Shown here piece by piece: positions 8,160-14,410 of a DNA stretch of 14,410 bases. Positions within the stretch are counted from its first letter, which is position 1; each line of letters opens with the position of its first letter. A program made the translations under genes and the position numbers. Source of the DNA: Glaciecola sp. UBA1851 (GTDB lineage: Bacteria; Pseudomonadota; Gammaproteobacteria; Enterobacterales; Alteromonadaceae); the NCBI GenBank assembly GCA_002338515.1, contig DDIL01000126.1, forward strand, positions 222 to 14,631. The letters run 5' to 3'. The notes under the pieces are model-generated. The model did no database searches. It was not told the origin of the DNA and saw only the letters and a program-made list of their open reading frames with translations.

Positions 8160-9025
8160 TGAGCATAAAACACGCTAAGTTCATCAAAAATAATCAAATT
8201 GGTTTTACGTTGGTTGAGCTGGTGCTTGTTATTGCATTATTGGGCATAGTGGCAGTGTCGGTTAGTGGGATATTAGGCGGTTCAATAAATGCTATTACAA
8301 ACGTAGCTCAACGAGAAGAGTTAGTTCGAGCTGGCAGCTTTATAACAGAAAGGATTCAAAGAGAATTAAGATCGGCTGTACCGAATTCAGTTCGCGTAGC
8401 TGGCAATGCTTCGGCACAATGTGTGGAATTTGTTCCAATGAACTGGAATACTGTTTATTTAAAAATACCCCTTGATGGAACAAGCGATGATACAGTTGAC
8501 GTTTTAGAGTTTTCCGATATCAGCAATAATGCATTTGTTTTAGGCCCGAATAGTTTTGCTATCGTGTACCCAACTACTCCGAATGAAGTTTATGACGTAA
8601 GTTTAAATCATAGACAAACCATTAATAGTTGTTCTGACGATGGCGATGGCAATTGCGCAACACTAGATGATTCAGACAATATTATTCAGCTAGAGGTAAG
8701 CAATGGCTTTGCTCAGCAATCTCCTTCAAAACGCCTTTACATTGCCGACCGAGCCGTTAGTTATTGTTTAAGAAATCAGTCAATTTTTCGACATGAAAGT
8801 AGCATCAATGCCAGTCAAACAGTGTATACCACTGGTGGCAGTTTGATGGCACAAAATTTATCTAATGTGCTTGGCGCAAATCCTCAAACAGGATCGCAAA
8901 ATCCATTTAAGAAAATCAATGCGACCATGCAGCGTAATGCGTCTACTCAAACATTCTTAGTATTTAGTGAAAACGACGAAAGCGTAACATTTATGCAAGA
9001 GGTACAGGTGCCCAATGTGCCCTAA
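8159..9025 (+). CDS. mshO: MSHA minor pilin MshO
   Basis: This is a large minor pilin (GspJ/PilW-like) of 288 residues. The leader ends at Gly15, and the mature start is FTLVELVLVIALLGIVAVSV with Glu5. The helix continues into AQREELVRAGSFITERIQRELR, typical of MshO/GspJ. The head domain has Cys91 or a nearby cysteine, and a small acidic loop bracketed by Cys158 and Cys166. By homology with GspJ it should sit near the pilus tip with MshC, MshD and MshP. The start overlaps the mshD stop (TAATG at 8157-8161) and its end overlaps mshP by 11 nt, so the three genes are probably translationally coupled. Confidence 0.91.
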   Translation: MSIKHAKFIKNNQIGFTLVELVLVIALLGIVAVSVSGILGGSINAITNVAQREELVRAGSFITERIQRELRSAVPNSVRVAGNASAQCVEFVPMNWNTVYLKIPLDGTSDDTVDVLEFSDISNNAFVLGPNSFAIVYPTTPNEVYDVSLNHRQTINSCSDDGDGNCATLDDSDNIIQLEVSNGFAQQSPSKRLYIADRAVSYCLRNQSIFRHESSINASQTVYTTGGSLMAQNLSNVLGANPQTGSQNPFKKINATMQRNASTQTFLVFSENDESVTFMQEVQVPNVP

Positions 9026-9461
9026 TTTAAATGCAACTATACATCGTCAAAAAGGCAATTTTGTCGTAATGGCAATTTTCATTATTGTTGTGGTTGGCCT
9101 ATTAACCGCCGCGATAATAAAAATGACATCAGCTTCATCTAGCTCTTCCATTCAGCAAGTCTATGGAGTCAGAGCCGAATTGGCAGCAAAATCGGGTATT
9201 CAAAAACTACTTCAAGCAAGTTTTCTGGTTGATGGCACCTTAGCAAGTTGTAATACCAATATTATTAGCCCGTCAAATTTTTCAACCGTTGAAGGTCTGT
9301 CTAATTGTATTTATAGTGCAACATGCACTAGCGAATCGGTAACATACAACAACCAAAATTATATTTCGTACAAATTTGAGTCGACCGGTAACTGCGAAAT
9401 TGACCAAGAACAAGTAGTCAGTCGTACTATATCTGTTGACGCGTTTCAGGAAGAGAATTAA
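9015..9461 (+). CDS. mshP: MSHA biogenesis protein MshP (PilX/GspK-like minor pilin)
   Basis: This 148-residue pilin-like protein starts at an ATG that lies 11 nt inside the mshO end. The segment RQKGNFVVMAIFIIVVVGLL resembles a prepilin processing region, but no Glu occurs at the fifth position after the Gly. That is as expected for MshP and related PilX/GspK proteins. The helix is followed by RAELAAKSGIQKLLQ, a typical PilX-type stretch, and a small head with several cysteines, among them the pairs in GLSNCIY and TCTSES. In known systems such Glu5-lacking pilins cap the tip complex. It is the last msh gene here; the usual next gene, mshQ, is not present. Confidence 0.85.
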   Translation: MCPNLNATIHRQKGNFVVMAIFIIVVVGLLTAAIIKMTSASSSSSIQQVYGVRAELAAKSGIQKLLQASFLVDGTLASCNTNIISPSNFSTVEGLSNCIYSATCTSESVTYNNQNYISYKFESTGNCEIDQEQVVSRTISVDAFQEEN

Positions 9462-9488
9462 TAACGAACATGTAAAAAACTAATATTT

Positions 9489-9509
9489 GCGATTGTAAGC
9501 GTCAATTGC
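9489..9509 (+). other. Imperfect inverted repeat between mshP and mreB
   Basis: A 7-bp stem (9489-9495 with 9503-9509, one G-T wobble) around a 7-nt loop lies 27 nt after the mshP stop. It might be a weak end of the msh transcript, but no T-run follows it, so it does not qualify as an intrinsic terminator. It overlaps the -35 candidate below, so both cannot easily be right. Confidence 0.25.
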
Positions 9510-9521
9510 TACATTTATCAT
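9493..9521 (+). promoter_or_regulatory. Candidate sigma70 promoter of mreBCD
   Basis: TTGTAA (9493-9498) and TATCAT (9516-9521) are separated by 17 nt in the 159-bp gap before mreB. This is a reasonable but unproven -35/-10 pair. mreB needs constant expression independent of the pilus genes, so a promoter in this gap is expected. Other weak -10-like hexamers (TAAAAT at 9533-9538) are also present. Confidence 0.35.
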
Positions 9522-9561
9522 AACGAATTAGCTAAAATACTTAGTTAGTACCTATCGTATT

Positions 9562-9583
9562 GTAGTGACTTGCGTTACACTAC
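9562..9583 (+). promoter_or_regulatory. Inverted repeat in the mreB leader
   Basis: GTAGTG (9562-9567) and CACTAC (9578-9583) form a perfect 6-bp dyad. With a 2-nt bulge the inner AC/GT also pair around a TTGC loop. It lies 37 nt upstream of the mreB ATG and could be a repressor site or a leader hairpin. Function is unknown. Confidence 0.3.
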
Positions 9584-9609
9584 GCCCAAATAATTAACAT
9601 TAGAATAAT

Positions 9610-9614
9610 AAAGG
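9610..9614 (+). promoter_or_regulatory. Ribosome-binding site of mreB
   Basis: AAAGG lies 6 nt before the mreB ATG at 9621. Confidence 0.6.
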
Positions 9615-9620
9615 CATTCC

Positions 9621-10664
9621 ATGTTCAAAAAGCTTCGAGGTATGTTCTCTAACGACCTGTCTATCGACCTCGGCACCGCAAACACTTTAATATATGTAAA
9701 AGATAATGGCATTGTATTGAACGAGCCATCTGTAGTCGCAATTAGACAAGAAAGAGCTGGTGGTCCTAAAAGTGTAGCTGCGGTAGGTCATGAAGCCAAG
9801 CAGATGTTAGGAAGAACACCTGGCAACATTAAAGCAATTCGGCCAATGAAAGATGGCGTTATTGCTGATTTCTATGTGACTGAAAAAATGTTGCAACACT
9901 TCATTAAACAGGTTCATGATAATAACTTTTTAAGGCCGTCTCCTAGGGTACTAGTGTGTGTTCCTTGTGGGTCTACTCAAGTTGAGCGTAGAGCAATTCG
10001 TGAGTCAGCGTTAGGCGCAGGTGCTCGAGAAGTATACTTGATTGATGAACCAATGGCTGCTGCGATCGGTTCTGGTTTACCTGTATCTGAGGCAACTGGT
10101 TCAATGGTGGTTGATATTGGTGGTGGTACAACTGAAGTTGCTATCATTTCACTTAATGGTGTGGTTTATTCTTCATCAGTCAGAATTGGTGGTGATAAAT
10201 TTGATGAAGCAATCATCAATTATATTCGTCGTAATTTTGGTTCTTTAATTGGTGAAGCAACAGCCGAGCGTATCAAACATGAAATCGGTGCCGCTTATCC
10301 TGGTGAAGAAGTAAAAGAAATTGAAGTTAGAGGACGTAACTTAGCAGAAGGCGTACCACGGGGCTTTACTTTAAATAGCAACGAAATACTTGAAGCACTC
10401 CAAGAGCCGTTGTCAGGCATTGTTAGTGCGGTAATGGTAGCGCTTGAGCAATCGCCTCCTGAATTAGCGTCCGATATTTCAGAGCGAGGCATGGTGCTCA
10501 CGGGTGGTGGTGCATTACTGAAAGATTTAGACAGACTATTGATGGAAGAAACAGGCATTCCAGTCGTGATTGCTGATGATCCTCTTACCTGTGTTGCACG
10601 CGGCGGTGGTAAAGCATTCGATATGATTGACCTACACGGTGGCGACCTATTTAGTTACGACTAA
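9621..10664 (+). CDS. mreB: Rod shape-determining protein MreB
   Basis: MreB is a bacterial actin homologue that polymerises on the cytoplasmic membrane and guides lateral-wall peptidoglycan synthesis. The length of 347 residues equals that of E. coli MreB. Actin-fold nucleotide motifs are present: phosphate 1 DLGTANT near residues 16-22, phosphate 2 DIGGGT at 165-170, and adenosine motif TGGGA around 294-298. The N-terminus MFKKLRGMFSNDLSIDLG contains the short amphipathic region used for membrane binding. The ATG is supported by AAAGG 6 nt upstream. It is the first gene of mreBCD, 11 nt before mreC. Confidence 0.99.
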   Translation: MFKKLRGMFSNDLSIDLGTANTLIYVKDNGIVLNEPSVVAIRQERAGGPKSVAAVGHEAKQMLGRTPGNIKAIRPMKDGVIADFYVTEKMLQHFIKQVHDNNFLRPSPRVLVCVPCGSTQVERRAIRESALGAGAREVYLIDEPMAAAIGSGLPVSEATGSMVVDIGGGTTEVAIISLNGVVYSSSVRIGGDKFDEAIINYIRRNFGSLIGEATAERIKHEIGAAYPGEEVKEIEVRGRNLAEGVPRGFTLNSNEILEALQEPLSGIVSAVMVALEQSPPELASDISERGMVLTGGGALLKDLDRLLMEETGIPVVIADDPLTCVARGGGKAFDMIDLHGGDLFSYD

Positions 10665-10675
10665 GCCTTGTTAAT

Positions 10676-11563
10676 ATGAATGAGGTTTTTGCGCGCGGAC
10701 CAACATTATTCACAAGGCTTTGTATTGTCTTGTTGTTGTCGGTCTGTGCGATGGTAATCGACACAAAAGTTGAGAATATATCTACCCTGCGAACTTATCT
10801 CACTTCTTTAGTGAGCCCTCTACAGTATATTGCTGACCTACCTGGCGAAGCGTTAGACTGGAGTGTATCTAGATTTACTTCAAGGCGTTCTCTGCTTGAG
10901 GAAAATGACCGGTTAACCAATCAAATCACTTTAATGAGTGAGCAACTTCAACGCTTTAATGTGCTAGAGCAAGAAAATCAAAACTTGAGACGACTCCTTG
11001 ATGCACCTGTGCGAACCGATATGCATCGAATGATTGCCGAATTAATGGCTGTGGATAATAATCCATATAGCCATCAAATTGTAATCAATAAAGGCACAAT
11101 ACATGATGTTTTCGAAGGGCAATCAGTATTAGATGATACCGGTATTGTGGGTCAAATTGTTGAAGTAGGCACCACAAATAGTCGTGTATTACTGATATCT
11201 GATATTACGCATGCCATTCCAGTAAGAGTCGCTAGAAACAACGTGCGGTTAGTTGCCAGTGGAACCGGCGGATTAATTGACCTAGCGCTTGAGCATGTGC
11301 CTCACAGTGCTGATTTGCAGGTGGGTGACCTATTAGTCTCTTCAGGTTTAGGAAAAGTGTTTCCAGAAGGTTACCCGGTTGCCACAATTAACAATATTAT
11401 TAGAGATGAAAGTAAGCCGTTTGCTTCTGTCACAGCTACGCCTTCTGCTCAGTTAGATAGACTGAAATTTTTATTGCTGTTATGGCCAGAAGATATCGCA
11501 CCGAAAGAAGCAATTAGTAAAGATGAGATTGTATTAGGGAATGCTGTCAACGATGCAAACTAA
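10676..11563 (+). CDS. mreC: Rod shape-determining protein MreC
   Basis: MreC is a bitopic inner-membrane protein of the elongasome that links MreB/MreD to the PBP2-RodA peptidoglycan synthase. The 295 residues contain a short basic cytoplasmic N-terminus and a transmembrane helix at about 12-28. A periplasmic coiled coil follows at about 68-107 (heptad-like run through LLEENDRLTNQ, LEQENQNLRRLL), and then the two-part beta domain from about residue 115. The RGP motif near residue 8 is typical of gammaproteobacterial MreC. No clear Shine-Dalgarno precedes the ATG, which is 11 nt after the mreB stop, so its translation probably depends on mreB. Confidence 0.97.
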   Translation: MNEVFARGPTLFTRLCIVLLLSVCAMVIDTKVENISTLRTYLTSLVSPLQYIADLPGEALDWSVSRFTSRRSLLEENDRLTNQITLMSEQLQRFNVLEQENQNLRRLLDAPVRTDMHRMIAELMAVDNNPYSHQIVINKGTIHDVFEGQSVLDDTGIVGQIVEVGTTNSRVLLISDITHAIPVRVARNNVRLVASGTGGLIDLALEHVPHSADLQVGDLLVSSGLGKVFPEGYPVATINNIIRDESKPFASVTATPSAQLDRLKFLLLLWPEDIAPKEAISKDEIVLGNAVNDAN

Positions 11564-12029
11564 CCAATCTTTCATTTACATATGTATAATAATTGGCATT
11601 GTTTTACAAATTATTCCTATGCCCCCCCCAGTTGATCTATATCGTCCTGATTGGCTGCTTATGATACTTATATATTGGTCAATGGCACTCCCAAATAGAG
11701 TGAGTATTGGTATAGCTGGGTTAAGTGGTATCGTGTTAGACCTTTTATATGGCACGTCATTAGGTGTTCACAGCTTTGCACTTGCTATTCCTATTTATTT
11801 AGTTTGTGCTAATTACCAAAGAATAAGAAATTATTCTCTTTTGCAACAAGCAATGATGGTCTTAGCTTTGTCGTCTTTGTACCATATTATCGTGTATTGG
11901 CTCCAATATTGGATTACAGGGATTGAGTTTAATTGGATGTATTTATGGCCTTCTGTTTCATCAGTCATTTTATGGCCTTGGTTGTTCTGGTTATTGCGCA
12001 AATTTAGACGCAAATTAAATGTTACTTAA
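11553..12029 (+). CDS. mreD: Rod shape-determining protein MreD
   Basis: MreD is a polytopic inner-membrane protein of the elongasome, 158 residues with about five hydrophobic segments. Family signatures include YRPDWLLMILIYW, ALPNRV, LDLLYGTSLGVHS and the C-terminal LWPWLFWLLRKFRR. I prefer the ATG at 11553, which lies 12 nt after AGGGA and overlaps mreC by 11 nt. The ATG at 11541 (four residues longer) directly abuts that same purine run, leaving no spacer, but it cannot be excluded. A run of eight C at 11622-11629 encodes part of PMPPP. Confidence 0.96.
   Translation: MQTNQSFIYICIIIGIVLQIIPMPPPVDLYRPDWLLMILIYWSMALPNRVSIGIAGLSGIVLDLLYGTSLGVHSFALAIPIYLVCANYQRIRNYSLLQQAMMVLALSSLYHIIVYWLQYWITGIEFNWMYLWPSVSSVILWPWLFWLLRKFRRKLNVT
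11622..11629 (+). repeat. C8 homopolymer inside mreD
   Basis: Eight consecutive C encode two CCC proline codons and the start of CCA in mreD. It stands out in AT-rich coding sequence and is a possible slippage site. Confidence 0.9.
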
Positions 12030-12032
12030 CTG

Positions 12033-12602
12033 ATGACTCCTCCAATCGTGCTAGCTTCCGCCTCGCCTAGGCGAAAACAGCTATTAGGTTATATTGTTGA
12101 TAGTTTTACCCAAATTTCTGCAGACATTGATGAAACCCCTCTTTTAAATGAAACACCAAAACAGTTGGTAAGTCGGCTGGCTACCAGTAAAGCTCAATTT
12201 ATACAAAATACACATGCTGATTCGGTTGTTATCGGTTCTGATACGGTCGTTGCTATAGATGAAAAGATTTTAGGCAAGCCTCTAAACTATAATGACTTCC
12301 TTGCAATGATGGCTACGCTAAGTGGAAGTGTTCATAATGTCTATACAGGTGTTAGTATCTTATACAAAGATACATGTTTGAGTGAAACGATTGTAACCAA
12401 AGTTATTATGAGCGAAATCACAAAAATTGAAGCGCAAAATTATTGGGCTACAAATGAACCTCAAGATAAAGCCGGGGGTTATGCAATTCAAGGCATTGGT
12501 GGCCAATTCGTCAAAAGCATTGAAGGCAGTTTTAGTGCTGTGGTGGGTTTGCCAATACATGAAACTAAATACCTATTAACTAAAATTTTAAAGGATACAT
12601 AA
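12033..12602 (+). CDS. yhdE: Maf/YhdE-family nucleoside triphosphate pyrophosphatase
   Basis: This Maf-family enzyme of 189 residues hydrolyses the pyrophosphate bond of nucleotides. In the YhdE branch the substrates are dTTP and UTP and some modified pyrimidine nucleotides (house-cleaning). Motifs seen are SASPRR (9-14), GSDTVV with Asp70 as likely catalytic base, GKP, and DKAGGYAIQG (145-154). Its place between mreD and rng is the YhdE position in E. coli, which favours YhdE over the m7GTP-specific paralogue YceF. Sequence alone does not settle the substrate. It starts 3 nt after mreD, and its stop overlaps the rng ATG. Confidence 0.95.
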   Translation: MTPPIVLASASPRRKQLLGYIVDSFTQISADIDETPLLNETPKQLVSRLATSKAQFIQNTHADSVVIGSDTVVAIDEKILGKPLNYNDFLAMMATLSGSVHNVYTGVSILYKDTCLSETIVTKVIMSEITKIEAQNYWATNEPQDKAGGYAIQGIGGQFVKSIEGSFSAVVGLPIHETKYLLTKILKDT

Positions 12603-14071
12603 TGAGTGGAGCTGAATTATTAATTAACGTGACTCCCTCTGAATCTAGAGTAGCGTTGATTGAAAACGGAATTTTACAAGAAATTCATATTGAACGTCAT
12701 ACTAAAAAAGGATTGGTCGGTAACATTTATAAAGGTAAGGTGAGTCGAGTCTTACCGGGGATGCAAGCCGCGTTTGTTGATATTGGTTTAGATAAAGCTG
12801 CTTTTCTGCATGCTTCTGATATTGCTGTATATGATGAGTTGGCAGAAGAAGTAAAATCTTCAAATATTGAGAAAAAAGATATCAGGGAGCTTGTAAGAGA
12901 AGGGCAGTCTATTGTAGTGCAAGTAGTGAAAGACCCAATAGGGACTAAAGGTGCACGACTAACCACTGATATAACCTTGCCATCTCGCTATTTAGTATTT
13001 ATGCCATCCGTGACGCATGTTGGTATTTCACAAAAAATTGAAGATGAATCTGAAAGAGACCGATTAAAATCTATTGTCTCTGATTTATGCGATGAAAATG
13101 GTGGATATATTCTTCGTACAGCGGCTGAAGGCGTAAATGAGCAAGAGTTGGTTCAAGATGCGACTTTCCTAAGGCGTTTGTGGAACAAAATACAATCTCG
13201 CAATAAAGGCAGCAAAATACAGGTCTTATATGAAGATTTACCTGTTGCAAGAAGGGTATTACGTGATTTTGTTGGTACGCAAATAGATAGAGTTAGAATT
13301 GATTCGAACTTAACATACAAAGAACTCAAAGCATTTACAAAAGAGTATGTGCCTGAATTAGGTAATAGACTTGAATACTATCAAGGCGAATTGCCCATAT
13401 TCGATTTGTATGATGTTGAAAATGAATTACAAAGAGCCTTAGGAAGGCGAGTAGATTTAAAATCAGGTGGTTATTTAATTATTGATCAAACAGAGGCATT
13501 GACAACCATAGATATAAATACGGGTGCATTTGTTGGTCATAGAAATTTAGAAGAAACGATCTTTAATACCAATATTGAAGCTACATCGGCAATAGCAAGG
13601 CAGTTAAGGTTACGTAATTTAGGTGGCATGATACTAATCGACTTTATCGATATGACTGAACCAGACCATAAACGTCGAGTCTTACATACATTAGAATCTA
13701 ATATGAGCAAAGATAGGGCTAAATCGAATATACATGGGTTTACCTCTCTAGGCTTAATAGAAATGACTAGGAAGCGAACAAGAGAGTCGCTAGAACATTT
13801 ACTTTGTGGTGAATGCCCTGCATGTAAAGGAAGAGGTAGTATAAAAACTATCGAAACAATTTGTTTTGAAATTACACGCGAGATAGTTCGAGTTAACAAG
13901 GCTTATAATGCTGATAAATTTGTAATTTATGCATCAGCGGTTGTATGTGACGCACTTTTAGGTGAAGAGTCACATATTTTAGCTGAACTAGAAGCATTTG
14001 TTGAAAGACAGATAAAAGTGCAGGTTGAGCCGTTATATCATCAAGATAAGTTTGATGTTGTGATGATGTAG
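12602..14071 (+). CDS. rng: Ribonuclease G
   Basis: RNase G is a single-strand-specific endoribonuclease that matures the 5' end of 16S rRNA and takes part in mRNA decay. It has the same length (489 residues) as E. coli RNase G. The N-terminal sequence AELLINVTPSESRVALIENG matches the family, followed by an S1 RNA-binding domain (about 38-125) and the 5' sensor/RNase H-like region. The catalytic magnesium ligands are conserved as Asp304 (in DINTG) and Asp347 (in LIDFIDM), and the zinc-link cysteines are Cys405 and Cys408 (CPAC). The RNase E-type C-terminal scaffold is absent. The ATG overlaps the yhdE stop (TAATG). Confidence 0.98.
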   Translation: MSGAELLINVTPSESRVALIENGILQEIHIERHTKKGLVGNIYKGKVSRVLPGMQAAFVDIGLDKAAFLHASDIAVYDELAEEVKSSNIEKKDIRELVREGQSIVVQVVKDPIGTKGARLTTDITLPSRYLVFMPSVTHVGISQKIEDESERDRLKSIVSDLCDENGGYILRTAAEGVNEQELVQDATFLRRLWNKIQSRNKGSKIQVLYEDLPVARRVLRDFVGTQIDRVRIDSNLTYKELKAFTKEYVPELGNRLEYYQGELPIFDLYDVENELQRALGRRVDLKSGGYLIIDQTEALTTIDINTGAFVGHRNLEETIFNTNIEATSAIARQLRLRNLGGMILIDFIDMTEPDHKRRVLHTLESNMSKDRAKSNIHGFTSLGLIEMTRKRTRESLEHLLCGECPACKGRGSIKTIETICFEITREIVRVNKAYNADKFVIYASAVVCDALLGEESHILAELEAFVERQIKVQVEPLYHQDKFDVVMM

Positions 14072-14158
14072 TGCGCTAAACTTTCATAAAAAGCGAGAAT
14101 GTCTAAACAATTGTGCCTAATATTATTAATGGTAAAAGCGAAATTTTTTAAATAAAAC

Positions 14159-14410
14159 ATGACTACAGCTAGTGTAAAACCATCTTTAGTGTCAAGAACA
14201 ACTACTTTTATTATAAGGAAGTTGTGGATGACGGCGGTTGCGATTTTAGTGCTGTTTGCATTACTGATGAGTTTACTCAGATACTCCCTACCTTATTTAA
14301 ATGAACATAAAGACAAATTAGAGCAATATATCTCTAAACAATATGAGATTGATTTAAGTATTGGTGAGTTATCTGCTAATTGGAAAGCAAATGGACCTGC
14401 TTTAGTTTTA
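14159..14410 (+). CDS. yhdP: YhdP family AsmA-like envelope protein (3' end cut by window)
   Basis: These are the first 84 codons of a gene that continues past the window. The protein begins with a basic head (SRTTTFIIRKLW), one transmembrane helix at about residues 24-42, and then LRYSLPYLNEHKDKLEQYIS and IGELSANWKANGPALVL. These match the start of the YhdP family, large AsmA-like proteins that bridge inner and outer membranes and act in phospholipid transport. Its position after rng supports this. The start is uncertain: the ATG at 14159 keeps the positive residues that orient the helix, but a strong AAGGAAG (14215-14221) stands 6 nt before an in-frame ATG at 14228, which would remove 23 residues. 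Codons 14159-14227 read like coding sequence, so I keep the longer form. Confidence 0.85.
   Translation, partial: MTTASVKPSLVSRTTTFIIRKLWMTAVAILVLFALLMSLLRYSLPYLNEHKDKLEQYISKQYEIDLSIGELSANWKANGPALVL

Noticed and set aside
10042..10248. Plus-strand 68-codon frame inside mreB
   Set aside because: Out of frame within the conserved actin core; repetitive hydrophobic translation from Gly/Gly/Gly-rich codons; not a gene.
13537..13899. 120-codon minus-strand open frame inside rng
   Set aside because: It is opposite the catalytic and zinc-link region of RNase G and its translation resembles no known protein; a shadow frame.
14072..14158. Terminator after rng
   Set aside because: I found only a 4-bp CGCT/AGCG pairing and scattered A/T runs; no stable stem with a T-run, so read-through into yhdP is as likely.
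1..14410. tRNA, rRNA, CRISPR, insertion sequence, prophage or attachment sites
   Set aside because: No direct-repeat arrays, transposase or integrase frames, or tRNA-like sequences were seen; genes fill nearly the whole window.

Overview
The window holds one long run of plus-strand genes from a gammaproteobacterium. Its AT-rich codon use, the MSHA pilus gene order and the following mreBCD-maf-rng-yhdP cluster suggest a marine member of the Alteromonadales (Colwellia/Thalassotalea/Shewanella-like). This placement is inferred from gene content and protein character, not from a database search.

Region 1 (1-9461) is most of a mannose-sensitive haemagglutinin (MSHA) type IV pilus locus in the canonical order mshM-N-E-G-F-B-A-C-D-O-P. 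The first gene (mshM) is cut by the window edge. MshM (AAA+ ATPase), MshN (membrane-anchored TPR protein), MshE (assembly ATPase with an N-terminal c-di-GMP-binding MshEN domain), MshG (inner-membrane platform) and MshF form the assembly-machine part. MshB, MshA (major pilin), MshC, MshD, MshO and MshP are the pilin and minor-pilin part. Most junctions overlap or nearly touch (ATGA, TAATG, TAGTG, 11-nt overlaps), which implies translational coupling. Only mshB and mshA have strong free-standing Shine-Dalgarno sites. No mshQ is present: mshP is followed by 159 bp and then mreB.

Region 2 (9621-12029) is mreB-mreC-mreD, the rod-shape (elongasome) operon. It probably has its own promoter in the 9462-9620 gap.

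Region 3 (12033-14410) is maf/yhdE (nucleotide pyrophosphatase), rng (RNase G) and the first 84 codons of yhdP (AsmA-like envelope protein), running off the right end. This matches the conserved mreBCD-yhdE-rng-yhdP neighbourhood of gammaproteobacteria.

I see no tRNA, rRNA, CRISPR array, insertion sequence or phage element, and no gap above 300 bp without a gene. The region is mostly conventional. The points worth a second look are local: missing mshQ, a long charged C-terminal tail on MshE, altered residues in its c-di-GMP motifs, an Asp-rich putative calcium loop in MshD, a minor pilin (MshP) without Glu5, an 8-C tract in mreD, and an A7 tract in the MshB leader.
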